From assembly GCF_003034995.1 (NCBI RefSeq), contig NZ_PZKF01000006.1, forward strand, positions 53,956-117,955: a DNA stretch of 64,000 nt, written 5' to 3'. The translations under genes were made by a program, and so were the position numbers. The DNA comes from Phaeovulum veldkampii DSM 11550 (GTDB lineage: Bacteria > Pseudomonadota > Alphaproteobacteria > Rhodobacterales > Rhodobacteraceae). The notes beneath the pieces are model-generated. The model was not told the origin of the DNA, did not search any database, and saw only the letters and a list, made by a program, of their open reading frames with translations. Positions 50,627 to 59,959 of this stretch are shown here, one piece after another; positions within the stretch are counted from its first letter, which is position 1, and each line of letters begins with the position of its first letter.

Positions 50627-50632
50627 TATAAT
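50627..50632 (+). promoter_or_regulatory. Candidate -10 element for the adhesin/secretion operon
   Basis: A perfect TATAAT, preceded by an AT-rich patch, lies 63 bases upstream of the adhesin ATG. No good -35 is found at the usual spacing, so an activator may be required. A small AGCC-TTA-GGGCT hairpin just upstream, followed by a T-run, may terminate the preceding NUDIX gene. Confidence 0.45.
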
Positions 50633-50695
50633 CTGAAGGATAGCAGTAGACCATCTGGCCACAAGAGCTGGAACCAATCGAGGCGGAGCAGTAAT

Positions 50696-53593
50696 ATGGT
50701 AAAGTCGGTGGACTTTGCCGTCCGGGATTCCATGGGCGGCATCACGCGCGGGCTCGTTACGGGTGAAGGCGCAAGTGATTTCATTCAGGTCGGAGCAGGG
50801 GACGAAGTCTCCCTCAACCTGAGGAAAACAAGTATTTTCAAGTATATGCGTGAGGGAGATGATCTCCAGATCATGCTGGCCGATGGCCGCACCATCACGC
50901 TGTCGGGCTATTATGATGCCCATGCAAGGCTCTATATCTCCTCGGATGGCGAACTGACCCCGGTCACGCTGGAAGACGGCGGCAACGGGGTGATCTATGC
51001 CGATTACGGGCAAGTCGAAGTGATCGGCAAATGGAGCCCGAACGATCAGCTTGCCTTCCTGGGCGGCGATGAGATTCTTTCTCCGGCAGGCGACGACACG
51101 ACGGGAATGGCCATGTTTGCGCCAGCGATGCTGGGCATGGGCGGGCTTGGCGCGGCGGGCGCGGGCTTGGCCGGGCTTGGTCTGCTGGGTCTTGGCGGCG
51201 GCGGTTCCAAGGGTGGCGGCGACGACACCACGCCCGGTGGCGGCGAGGTCGATCCGATCGTTCCGACGGTGGATACCCCCGATGCGCAAACGACGCTGAC
51301 GACCAACACCGAAGATCCCGCAGCCACCGTTTCGGGCACCGGCGAACCCGGCTCGACGGTCGAGGTTGTCCTGGGCGATCAAACGCTCGAGACCACCATC
51401 GACGAGGATGGCACCTGGTCGGTGACCTTCGAAGACGACACCTTCCCCTCGGATGGCGACCTGACCTCGACGGTCGATGTGACGGCCCCCGATGGCACCG
51501 AATACACCCTCGACGGCCCCGATTTCCTCATCGACATGACGCCGCCCGCAGTGGTCATCACGGAAGGGGCGCTTTCAACCGGAGACGTTGAAAACCTTTC
51601 GGAATATCAAGACGGTATCACCGTTCGCGGCACCGGCGAGGCAGGCGCGGCGATTGTTGTGGCGGTGGCCGGGCACGCGCAAGCCACCACTGTGGCGGCC
51701 GATGGGTCGTGGTCGGTGACCTTCACCACCGAGCAGATGCCGGCGGGAACCTACAGCGAGGCGATGACGGTCACAGCCACCGATGCGGTTGGCAACGTGA
51801 CCACGCTCAACGACACGCTGGTGGTCGATACCGAGGCCTCGGTGGCGTTTTCTTCGGCTTCGGTGACGGGTGACAACATCGTCAACGCCGATGAGGCGCA
51901 AACGGGCTTTGCGCTGTCGGGCACCTCCGAGCCGGGCTCGGTTTCGGTGCGGATCGAGCTTGGCGGCACCAGTTATTCCGCCACGCCGGCGGCCGATGGC
52001 ACATGGAGCATCGCCTTGCAGGACGTGGCGCTTGCAACGGGCGTTCACACCGCAACGGTCACCGCCACCGATGCCAACGGCAACACCGCCTCGGCAACGC
52101 GCGCAATCAGCTTTGACACCGACACCTCGGTGAGCTTTGACAGTGCCCAGGCGGGTGGCAACAATCTGCTCAACGCCGCCGAACGCTCCGCGGGCCTCGT
52201 GCTGACCGGGACCGCCGAACCGGGCGCGACGGTGGTGGTTGCCTTCGAGCAGGGCAGCCATACGGTGACGGCGGGTGCCGACGGCCATTGGTCGGCCAGC
52301 TTCGCGGCAAGCGAGGTGCGCACCGGCACCTACAGCTCCACCGCCACCGTGACCGCAACCGACATCGCGGGCAACGTGGCCACGGCAAGCCATACGATCA
52401 ACGTCGATACCGAGGTGCAGAACTTTACCCACACCTCGCCCACCGCGAATGCCATCGTGGCCGATGACATCGTCAACGCCCGCGAGGCCGCAGGCGGCCT
52501 TGTGGTCACCGGCACGGTCGAGCCGGGCGCGACGGTCACCGTGCAACTGGCTTCGGGGAGCGTGATCCCGGCGATCAATCTTGGCAACGGAAGCTGGACA
52601 GCCACCATCCCGGCGGCGCAACTGCCCGCGGTTGAAACCGACAACGTCACGCTGACGGTGCGCGCGACCGACGTGAACGGCAACACCGCCACGCAGACCA
52701 GCAGCATCGACTTCGACCCGGTGGTGCGCAACTTCGCGCCCAATGCCACGGTTGCGGGCGATGGCATCGTGAACGCGCAAGAGGGGGCGGACGGGTTCGT
52801 CATCTCCGGCGCGGTCGAGCCGGGGTCGCGTGTTGCGGTCACCTTGGCCAGCGGCGCGGTGGAAACGGTGACTGCCGGAGCCAACGGGCAATGGTCGGTG
52901 ATGTTCCACTCCGACGATCTTGGCACCACGGGCAGCGGCACGATGGGCTATCAGATCGCGGCGACCGACCCGGTGGGCAACTCCGCCACCGCCAGCGGCA
53001 GCTTCGGCTACGATCTTGTCGCCCCCGAAAGCCCCGACATCATCGCCTTCACCCGCGATGCCGGGTCGCTTCTGGGCATTCGCACCGATCTGGGCGAGAA
53101 CACCTATGAAATCGCGGCGGTCGATGCGGCGGGCAGGGTGACCGGCGTGCCAAACGACGCCTCGGTCAGCACCCATGGCGGTTACGGCACCTACGATTTC
53201 TATTCCTCGGTGCCGAACGGCTCTTACCTCGTGGTGAGCGATCACGACACCGCTGGCAACGAAACCTCGACACTGCTCGTGGTCGACAACACGTCTGCGG
53301 TCACCGTCGATCTGGCGCGCAGCGGGTTGGGCGATTTCGACTTTGGCACCATCGACCTCACCTTTGCGCCCGAGGCGCAACTGACGATCACCGAAGCGCA
53401 GCTGGTGGCGCTGACCGGGCCCGATCATGCCTTGGTCATTCAGGGCGACTCGGCCGATCATGTGACGGCGCTGGGGGCCGAGGACAGCGGCCAGAACACC
53501 GTGATCGGCGGGCACACCTACAGCGTCTATACCTTGGGCGACGATGGGGCGAGCCTGATCATCGACGACCAAATCACCCACCTCACCATCTGA
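50696..53593 (+). CDS. BapA/LapA-like adhesin with six Ig-like repeats, type I secretion substrate
   Basis: A 965-residue acidic protein. Residues 1-130 are a BapA-prefix-like domain (VTGEGASDFIQVGAGDEVSL, YADYGQVEVIGKWSPNDQLA). A Gly/Ala/Leu hydrophobic stretch (about 141-170, LGMGGLGAAGAGLAGLGLLG) follows, which could lodge in the outer-membrane pore as a retention plug. Six Ig-like repeats of 87-102 residues span about 198-777, most with an 'IVNAxE' opening and 'VTATDxxGN' near the end. Residues 778-965 are the C-terminal part, with the likely export signal (TITEAQLVALTGPDHALVIQ, YSVYTLGDDGASLIIDD). No RTX nonapeptides are present. Export by the three downstream genes to the cell surface, for biofilm attachment, is inferred. 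Confidence 0.9.
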   Translation: MVKSVDFAVRDSMGGITRGLVTGEGASDFIQVGAGDEVSLNLRKTSIFKYMREGDDLQIMLADGRTITLSGYYDAHARLYISSDGELTPVTLEDGGNGVIYADYGQVEVIGKWSPNDQLAFLGGDEILSPAGDDTTGMAMFAPAMLGMGGLGAAGAGLAGLGLLGLGGGGSKGGGDDTTPGGGEVDPIVPTVDTPDAQTTLTTNTEDPAATVSGTGEPGSTVEVVLGDQTLETTIDEDGTWSVTFEDDTFPSDGDLTSTVDVTAPDGTEYTLDGPDFLIDMTPPAVVITEGALSTGDVENLSEYQDGITVRGTGEAGAAIVVAVAGHAQATTVAADGSWSVTFTTEQMPAGTYSEAMTVTATDAVGNVTTLNDTLVVDTEASVAFSSASVTGDNIVNADEAQTGFALSGTSEPGSVSVRIELGGTSYSATPAADGTWSIALQDVALATGVHTATVTATDANGNTASATRAISFDTDTSVSFDSAQAGGNNLLNAAERSAGLVLTGTAEPGATVVVAFEQGSHTVTAGADGHWSASFAASEVRTGTYSSTATVTATDIAGNVATASHTINVDTEVQNFTHTSPTANAIVADDIVNAREAAGGLVVTGTVEPGATVTVQLASGSVIPAINLGNGSWTATIPAAQLPAVETDNVTLTVRATDVNGNTATQTSSIDFDPVVRNFAPNATVAGDGIVNAQEGADGFVISGAVEPGSRVAVTLASGAVETVTAGANGQWSVMFHSDDLGTTGSGTMGYQIAATDPVGNSATASGSFGYDLVAPESPDIIAFTRDAGSLLGIRTDLGENTYEIAAVDAAGRVTGVPNDASVSTHGGYGTYDFYSSVPNGSYLVVSDHDTAGNETSTLLVVDNTSAVTVDLARSGLGDFDFGTIDLTFAPEAQLTITEAQLVALTGPDHALVIQGDSADHVTALGAEDSGQNTVIGGHTYSVYTLGDDGASLIIDDQITHLTI

Positions 53594-53604
53594 CGGGGGG
53601 CGTG

Positions 53605-54930
53605 ATGACCCGGAAAAGCAGCGCAAAGCCGCTTCTCCGGGCCTCGATGATGGCCCGGATATCGGCGGCGGCCCTGGTCGCGGCCGGGCTGAGCGGATGC
53701 ATGCAGGGAACGCCGTTTCCCTTCAACCCTTCGACAAGCGGCATCGTTCCGGGCAGGCCCGGCACCACGGCGCAAACCTCGCAGATCATCGCGGGGCTGA
53801 GCGGTCGGGTCTCGGCGCTGCCTGCATCGGGGCCCTATGCGCAGGTGGCGCATTCGGTTCTGGTCGATGCCAAGGGCTCTGCCAAGGCCGAGTTGCGGGT
53901 GGCGCGGTTGAGTGCGCAGGCGAAATCGAAGAACTGGCTGCCGCAGGTGGGGCCAAGCCTCAGCCTGACCTCGCTGGGCGAGCTTGCAGCGCGCATTCTG
54001 GTCGAGCAGGTGCTGTGGGACAATGGTACCAAGCGGGCCGAACGCGATTATGCCGCCGCCGATGTCGAGGTGGCTGCGGCAAGCCTTTCCGCCGAGATGA
54101 ACGACACCGTGGCCGAGGGGCTCAAGGCCTATATCACCGCGCGCAAGGCCGCCGAACAGGCCGCTGTGGCGGAGCGTTCTGCGGCAAGGATCGGCGAGTA
54201 CGACCACATCATGCGCCAGCGCGTGGAAGGCGGATTGTCGGATGGGTCCGAGGCGCGGGTGTTGGCGCAAAAGCTCGCCGAAATACGCGCCACGGCACAG
54301 GCAGACCGCGATGCCTCTGCCACCGCGATGGCGCAGTTGCAGGCGATGACGGCAAAGCCGGTCGAGGCGATCTCGGGGTTGAGCGATCTGGCCCTGCCCG
54401 ACGCGCTGCCCGATGCGCTTGGCGTGGCGAAGGCGCAGGCCGAGGCGGGGCGCATTGCGGCCGAGGCCAAGATGGCGCGGGCAGGGCATCTGCCAAAGCT
54501 TGCGGCGCAGGCCAGCACCGGCAAGGGCGGCCCCGACATCGGGCTGACGCTGGGGGTGGAGCAGATGCTTGGCTTTGGCACCGCCGACACGCTGGCCGCG
54601 CTCGAGGCTTCGAACGAGGCGGCAAAGGCCCGGATCGACAAGGCCCGGCAGGACGATGCCCAGGAAGTCGCCTCGTTGCGCGCGAAGCTTTCGGCGCTGG
54701 AGGCCAAGGCCGCGCGGGATGGTGCGGTGGTGGCGCAAAGCGGCGCAAGCCTTGAGATGTTCACCGAGCAGTATCGCATGGGCCGCCGAACCTTGATGGA
54801 GTTGGTGAGCCAGTACGAGAGCTATGCGCAGATGGCCCGCGCCCAGGCCGGGCTGAAATACGACATCGCGCTGATTAAGCTGGAAATCGCGCGTCAACAC
54901 GGGATATTGGTGGACGGAAGCAGTATCTGA
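53605..54930 (+). CDS. Outer-membrane efflux/secretion lipoprotein (TolC family)
   Basis: The outer-membrane channel of the type I system. The 441-residue protein starts with a lipoprotein signal (ARISAAALVAAGLSGC, lipobox LSGC at about C33), then has the long helical hairpins of TolC/LapE proteins (AKAELRVARLSAQAKSKNWL, AYITARKAAEQAAVAERSAA, MGRRTLMELVSQYESYAQMA). A GTG three bases earlier is an alternative start. It lies 11 bases after the adhesin stop and 16 bases before the first possible ABC start. Confidence 0.88.
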   Translation: MTRKSSAKPLLRASMMARISAAALVAAGLSGCMQGTPFPFNPSTSGIVPGRPGTTAQTSQIIAGLSGRVSALPASGPYAQVAHSVLVDAKGSAKAELRVARLSAQAKSKNWLPQVGPSLSLTSLGELAARILVEQVLWDNGTKRAERDYAAADVEVAAASLSAEMNDTVAEGLKAYITARKAAEQAAVAERSAARIGEYDHIMRQRVEGGLSDGSEARVLAQKLAEIRATAQADRDASATAMAQLQAMTAKPVEAISGLSDLALPDALPDALGVAKAQAEAGRIAAEAKMARAGHLPKLAAQASTGKGGPDIGLTLGVEQMLGFGTADTLAALEASNEAAKARIDKARQDDAQEVASLRAKLSALEAKAARDGAVVAQSGASLEMFTEQYRMGRRTLMELVSQYESYAQMARAQAGLKYDIALIKLEIARQHGILVDGSSI

Positions 54931-54946
54931 CAAGGTGTAGTAGGTT

Positions 54947-57481
54947 TTGGCTGACCGCTTCATAGCGTTCGACATCAACGCGGGCCGTGTCAGCGGGGCG
55001 GCAGATGGGGCCATGCCAAAACCTGTGCCCGCGCATGCCACCGCGCCGCGCGCCCCGAAACGCGCCAAAGCCCGGGCCGAACTTGCCGCCGCCTATGCCG
55101 GGCTTCTGGGCGCGCAGGTGCCCGCGGCCGACATCCTCGAACAGATGCTGCTGGCGGTGGGCGAGGCCACTGCCGCGGTGACGGGGGCGACCAGCGACGA
55201 GGTGCAGCCCGACCATGTCGCCGCCGTCTTGCGGGTGGCCGGCATGACCGCCACCGTCGAAGACATCGACCGCCTCTCGCCCGGGCAATGGCCAGCGCTG
55301 GCGCAGATGACCTTGGGCCAACTGGTGCTGGTGATCGCGCAGGACCGCGAAACGCTGTTTCTCTATGACAAGACCTGCGCCGATCAGCGCGCCGAAGTGC
55401 CGCTGGCCGATTTTGCGCCGTTCTTCTCGGGGCGGATCATCCGGGCCCGCACGTCGCTGCGCCAGCTTGAACAACGCCACGCCCCCGACACCACGCCGGA
55501 ACACTGGTTCTGGGGGGCGTTCCGGGCGCAACGCCGCGCCTTTGTCGAGGTGGCCGTCGGCTCGCTTTTTGCCAATATCCTTGCCGTCTCGGTCGCGATG
55601 TTCTCGATGCAGGTCTACGACCGGGTCATTCCGCACAAATCCGAGGCGACGCTTTGGGTGCTGGCCTTGGGCGCGATGCTGGCGCTGATGCTGGAGATGG
55701 CGCTGAAACTGGCGCGCTCGGGGCTGATGGATCTTGCCGGCCGCAAGATCGAGATGACCGTGCAGAGCCTGCTGATGGACCGCCTTCTGGGCATGAAAGC
55801 CGCACCGGGCCGTCGCTCGCCCAGCCAGTTGTTCTCGGCAATGCGCGAGTTTTCCTCGGTGCGGGAGTTCTTCACCGCCTCGACCATTGGCACCTTGGCC
55901 GATATTCCCTTCATCTTCATCTTTCTGGCGCTCGTGGCCAGCATCGGCGGCAACCTGGTGTGGGTGCTGGCGCTGGGCGCGGTGCTGATGGTCGCACCGG
56001 GCTTCTTCATGCAAAAGAAGATGATGCAGATCACCAAATCGACACAGGGCGCCTCGGCACGGGCGGCCAAACTGTTGCACGAGGCGATCTATGAACATGA
56101 AACCGTCGCCACCCAGCGCGGCAGCGACCGGTTCAAGCGGATCTGGGAAGAACTTACCACGCTTTCGGCGGTCAAATCCTCCGAAAGCCGCAAGATTTCC
56201 TCGGCGCTGACCTACTGGGCGCAGATGGTGCAGCAGGGCACCTACCTTTCGGCGGTGATGGTGGGCACCTACATGGTGTTTGCGGGGGAATTCACGGTGG
56301 GCGCGATCATCGCCATCGGCATCCTCACCTCGCGCACCCTGGCACCGCTGACGCAACTGGCGGGCACCTTGGCGCGCTGGGCGAATGTGAAGGCCGCGCT
56401 GGATGGGCTGGATGCGATTGCCGGGGCCGATCAGGTGCAGGCGACCAGCCGCAGTTACTTGCGGGCGGAGGCGATCGAGGGCGAGTTCGAACTGCGCGGC
56501 CTCGAGTTCAAGTACGATCCCGAAGGGGCAAGCACCGTCGACATTCCCGCGCTGCGCATTCCGGCCGGGCAGCGCGTTGCCGTGCTGGGCGCGAACGGGT
56601 CGGGCAAATCGACGCTGCTCAAGCTGCTGGCGGGCCTGTACGAACCCTCGGGCGGGCGCATCCTGCTTGATGGGGTCGACATCGGCCAGTTGCATCCGCG
56701 CGATCTGCGCCGTTCGGTGGGCTATCTTTCCCAGGATGTGCGGCTGTTCTCGGGTACGCTGCGCGACAACCTCAACCTGACGCAACTGGAGCGCGACGAA
56801 GAGCGGCTTTACAAGGCGCTTGATTTTGCCGGGCTTGGGCCGTTTCTGCGCGGCCATCCCAAGGGGCTCGACCTCGAGATCCGCGATGGCGGCGAGGGGC
56901 TTTCGGTGGGGCAGCGCCAGTCGATCGGCTGGGCGCGGCTGTGGCTGCAAGACCCCTCGGTGGTGATTCTCGACGAGCCGACCGCGGCGCTGGATACCAC
57001 GCTTGAAACCACGCTGGTCAGTCGGCTGGATACCTGGCTTGCGGGTCGCACCGCGATCATTGCCACGCATCGGGTGCCGATCCTGGCGCTGACGGCGCGC
57101 ACGTTGATCTTGCAAAACGGGCGCATGGCGGTGGATGGGCCGCGCGATGCGGTGCTGGCGCATCTGACCAAATCCAGGACGGGGGGCAGGCATGACCACG
57201 GTCGACCCCAGCGCCGTGCACCTCGCCGCGCGCCGGATGAGCCTGACCATCTGGCTCGTCGCGCTGACCATCGTGGTGTTTCTTGGCTGGGCCGCCATCG
57301 CCTCGGTCGATCAGATCGTGCGGGGGCCGGGGGAAATCGTTTCGTCGTCGAAGCCGCAGATCATCCAGAACCTCGAAGGCGGCATTCTGGCCGAGTTGAA
57401 CGTGTCCGAAGGCGACGAGGTGGCGCCCGGCACGGTTCTGGGGCGGCTCCACGACACGTCTTACAAGGCGCAGGTCGATGA
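54947..57481 (+). CDS. Type I secretion ABC transporter, C-terminus overrun by probable frameshift
   Basis: The inner-membrane ATPase of the exporter. An N-terminal cytoplasmic domain resembles the degenerate C39 peptidase of LapB/HlyB types (no catalytic Cys). Then come five or six membrane helices (NILAVSVAMFSMQVYDRVIP, LADIPFIFIFLALVASIGGN) and the nucleotide-binding domain: Walker A LGANGSGKST at about 547, signature LSVGQRQ at about 650, Walker B VVILDEPTA at about 671. The TTG at 54947 (AAGGTG upstream) and the ATG at 55013 are both possible starts. After TKSRTGG the frame runs 290 bases into the next gene with Arg/Gly-rich noise. One more G in the run at 57181-57186 would instead end it at TGA 57193-57195, overlapping the next ATG. 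Confidence 0.88.
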   Translation: MADRFIAFDINAGRVSGAADGAMPKPVPAHATAPRAPKRAKARAELAAAYAGLLGAQVPAADILEQMLLAVGEATAAVTGATSDEVQPDHVAAVLRVAGMTATVEDIDRLSPGQWPALAQMTLGQLVLVIAQDRETLFLYDKTCADQRAEVPLADFAPFFSGRIIRARTSLRQLEQRHAPDTTPEHWFWGAFRAQRRAFVEVAVGSLFANILAVSVAMFSMQVYDRVIPHKSEATLWVLALGAMLALMLEMALKLARSGLMDLAGRKIEMTVQSLLMDRLLGMKAAPGRRSPSQLFSAMREFSSVREFFTASTIGTLADIPFIFIFLALVASIGGNLVWVLALGAVLMVAPGFFMQKKMMQITKSTQGASARAAKLLHEAIYEHETVATQRGSDRFKRIWEELTTLSAVKSSESRKISSALTYWAQMVQQGTYLSAVMVGTYMVFAGEFTVGAIIAIGILTSRTLAPLTQLAGTLARWANVKAALDGLDAIAGADQVQATSRSYLRAEAIEGEFELRGLEFKYDPEGASTVDIPALRIPAGQRVAVLGANGSGKSTLLKLLAGLYEPSGGRILLDGVDIGQLHPRDLRRSVGYLSQDVRLFSGTLRDNLNLTQLERDEERLYKALDFAGLGPFLRGHPKGLDLEIRDGGEGLSVGQRQSIGWARLWLQDPSVVILDEPTAALDTTLETTLVSRLDTWLAGRTAIIATHRVPILALTARTLILQNGRMAVDGPRDAVLAHLTKSRTGGRHDHGRPQRRAPRRAPDEPDHLARRADHRGVSWLGRHRLGRSDRAGAGGNRFVVEAADHPEPRRRHSGRVERVRRRRGGARHGSGAAPRHVLQGAGR

Positions 57482-58364
57482 TTTGCGCGCCCAGATTGCC
57501 GCGTTGGAAATTCGTCAGTTGCGGCTTGAGGCCGAGATGAACGGGCTGGACGCCTTCGAGGCCAGCGAGGAACAAGAACGCCTTGTGCCCGAGATCGTGC
57601 AATCGGAAACCGCGCTGCTGGTGGCGCGGCTGAGCGATTTCACTTCGCGCAAGGCGGGGGCGAAGGCCGTGCTCCATCAGGCCCGCGCCGAGCGGGACCT
57701 GCTGGAGAACATGTATGAAAAGGACATTGCGCCGCTGATCGAGGTGACCAAGGCGCGCAAGAACTTTTCCGATGCCGAGGCGCAGTACAACGACATCGTC
57801 ACCAAGGCCGAACTGGAGCGCGCGGCAGAATATTCCGAAGCGCAGGACAAGCTGGGCACGCTGCGCCAGCAGTTGAAATTGTCCGAAGACCAGTTGGCGC
57901 GCACCATGCTCCTGTCGCCCATGCGCGGGGTGGTGAACAAGCTGTCGGTCACCACCATTGGCGGTGTGGTGCGGCCGGGCGAGGAAATCCTGCAAATCAT
58001 CCCGCTGGACGAAGAACTGTTCATCGACGCGCGGATTGCCCCGAAGGACATTGCCAACGTGACCCTGGGCCAGCCCGCAACCATCAAGCTCTCGGCCTAT
58101 GACTACACCGTTTACGGCAGCCTCGAGGGCGCGGTGCATTTCGTCTCGGCCGATACGTTCAAGGAAGAACGCCAGCCCGAGGCCGAGCCGTGGTACAAGG
58201 TGACGCTGCGCGTGGACCTGTTGCATCTGACCGAACGGCAGCGCAGCCTGGAAATTCGGCCCGGCATGCAGGCGACGGTGGAACTGCACACCGGAGAAAA
58301 GACCATTCTGCACTATCTGCTGAAACCGATCTACAAGTCGCGCGAAGCGCTGCGCGAGCCTTAA
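57192..58364 (+). CDS. HlyD-family membrane fusion protein of type I secretion
   Basis: A 390-residue periplasmic adaptor joining the ABC protein to the outer-membrane channel. One membrane helix (LTIWLVALTIVVFLGWAAIA) is followed by the biotinyl-lipoyl half QIIQNLEGGILAELNVSEGD, a long coiled coil (about 100-240, AQIAALEIRQLRLEAEMNGL), the second half MRGVVNKLSVTTIGGVVRPG, and a C-terminal beta domain ending IRPGMQATVELHTGEKTILH. The start has the GGGGGG-CAGGC sequence upstream and very likely overlapped the ABC stop originally. Confidence 0.93.
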   Translation: MTTVDPSAVHLAARRMSLTIWLVALTIVVFLGWAAIASVDQIVRGPGEIVSSSKPQIIQNLEGGILAELNVSEGDEVAPGTVLGRLHDTSYKAQVDDLRAQIAALEIRQLRLEAEMNGLDAFEASEEQERLVPEIVQSETALLVARLSDFTSRKAGAKAVLHQARAERDLLENMYEKDIAPLIEVTKARKNFSDAEAQYNDIVTKAELERAAEYSEAQDKLGTLRQQLKLSEDQLARTMLLSPMRGVVNKLSVTTIGGVVRPGEEILQIIPLDEELFIDARIAPKDIANVTLGQPATIKLSAYDYTVYGSLEGAVHFVSADTFKEERQPEAEPWYKVTLRVDLLHLTERQRSLEIRPGMQATVELHTGEKTILHYLLKPIYKSREALREP

Positions 58365-59671
58365 CCGTCGTTTTCCTTTGCGCCGTCGAATTCAAAGAGC
58401 ACCGCCGAGACATCGTCGACCAGGGCCTCGCCGGACAGCCGCTGCAATTCCCAGTAAAGCGCATCGAGCAATGCCTGGCCGCGCATCCCGTTCAGCGCGG
58501 CAAGCATCTCTGTCAGCCCCTCTTCGGCCAGTTGCCGGCCATCGGGCAGCACGATCTCGGTGATGCCGTCAGAGCCAAGAAACAGCCTGTCACCGGGGAA
58601 AAGCCGGGTGGTCACGGTCTCGTATGTGGCGGCAGCGAGCAGACCGACCGGCATGCCGCCATTGCCGAAAAACTCGACCTTTCCATCGGCCCGCAGCACC
58701 GCAGGATGCGGATGCCCCGCCTGCACCAGCGCAACCGTTCCCGCGATCAGGTCGACATCGGCATAGATCAGCGTGAAATAGCTTTCGGTCTGCATTTCAT
58801 CGAGCACGAGCGCATTGAGATAGCGCGCCAATTCCGCCGGGTCGCGCCCATCGAAAAAGCCGAGTTCGTTTTGCACCAGCGCGATGTTCTGCTCGGGCGA
58901 CGAGCCCGAAAGATAGCCCGCAAGCCGTGCCGTCATCAGCGCCGAGGTGATGCCGTGGCCCGACACGTCGATGCCATAAAGCCCCACGCGCCGGGAACTG
59001 ATGCGAAAGAAACCCACAAGATCGCCGCCGACGTGCCCCGATGGCCGCAACATCAGCGACACCTGCGCATTGCCAAAGCTGCGGAAACGTTCTTTCACAA
59101 GGCTTTGTTGCAGTTTGCGGGCCTCGACAAGGTCGCGGTCGATCGAATCGTAGAGCGTGCGCAACTCGCCCAGCGCCGAAGTGAGCAGGCGGTTCTTTTC
59201 CTGCATCGCGCGTTCCATTGTCAGGATCCGGGCCCCCGCCGTCAGCCTTGCGCGCAATTCGTCGCCATTCACCGGCTTGGCCAGAAAATCGTCGGCGCCG
59301 TTTTGCAGCCCCTCGGCAACGTCGTTCTTTTCCGATTTCGAGGTGAGCAAGATGAAATAGCCATAGCTTTCGCGGCTCATCTGGCGAAAGCGGCGGCAGA
59401 ATTCGAGACCGGTCATCCCGTCCATCAGCCAATCCGACAGCACGAAATCGGGCTCTGTCTGGGCACAGATTTCCAACGCCTCTTCGCCGCTCCCAGCCTC
59501 GAGAACCTCGTAGCCCGAACGGGAAAGCTGCGCCGAAAGGATGCGCCGCTGCATCCTGCTGTCATCGACCACCAGCACCCGCCGATGCGCCGCGTGCGCC
59601 GCGGCGAGTGACGGGCCCGTTTGAAAAGGCTTCGGATCGGACAAGGAGACCACCCAGACAATTGACACCAC
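58361..59671 (-). CDS. Response regulator with PP2C/SpoIIE phosphatase output
   Basis: A 436-residue signalling protein. The receiver domain (about 31-150) has acidic pocket D36/D37 (VLVVDDSRMQRR), phosphoacceptor D80 (VLSDWLMDGMTG), and K132 (FLAKPVN). A helical linker (150-190) leads to a SpoIIE-type PP2C domain with GHVGGDLVGFF, YGIDVSGHGITSALM, LGSDGITEI and LVDDVSAVLFEF, which contain the metal-binding aspartates. Such RsbU-like proteins dephosphorylate anti-anti-sigma factors. The GTG at 59671 is the farthest start; internal GTG or TTG codons are possible. The stop overlaps the HlyD end by four bases, tail to tail. No anti-sigma partner is in the window. Confidence 0.92.
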   Translation of the reverse strand: MVSIVWVVSLSDPKPFQTGPSLAAAHAAHRRVLVVDDSRMQRRILSAQLSRSGYEVLEAGSGEEALEICAQTEPDFVLSDWLMDGMTGLEFCRRFRQMSRESYGYFILLTSKSEKNDVAEGLQNGADDFLAKPVNGDELRARLTAGARILTMERAMQEKNRLLTSALGELRTLYDSIDRDLVEARKLQQSLVKERFRSFGNAQVSLMLRPSGHVGGDLVGFFRISSRRVGLYGIDVSGHGITSALMTARLAGYLSGSSPEQNIALVQNELGFFDGRDPAELARYLNALVLDEMQTESYFTLIYADVDLIAGTVALVQAGHPHPAVLRADGKVEFFGNGGMPVGLLAAATYETVTTRLFPGDRLFLGSDGITEIVLPDGRQLAEEGLTEMLAALNGMRGQALLDALYWELQRLSGEALVDDVSAVLFEFDGAKENDG

Positions 59672-59959
59672 AACATTCTTCGACCGGGCTTAAAAACCGG
59701 TGAACACCGTGCATCTTGTCTGACTTAAGCCTTCTGAACCGACATTCCCCAAGTGGCATGTCGTCTGACGTGAAGATCGCCTGAATCCGACCGCTGGACA
59801 AGCATTTTCCGTCCCGAGCGGCGCTGTCGGGCGCGCAAGGCGCGGGAACAGGGCTGATCAGACCGCGAAGCCGCCGTGTTGTGTCCCGGCGGTGGTGTTT
59901 TTCAGCGCAGCGGGCAGAGCTGTCCTGCCGTTTTCGTTCAGTTCGGGCGTGGATCGCTG

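Noticed and set aside
50696..53593. RTX calcium-binding nonapeptides in the adhesin
   Set aside because: No GGxGxDx-type repeats are present; the repeats are Ig-like.
54875..57298. Minus-strand frame of 807 codons opposite the ABC exporter
   Set aside because: Shadow of the ABC gene; no recognisable domain.
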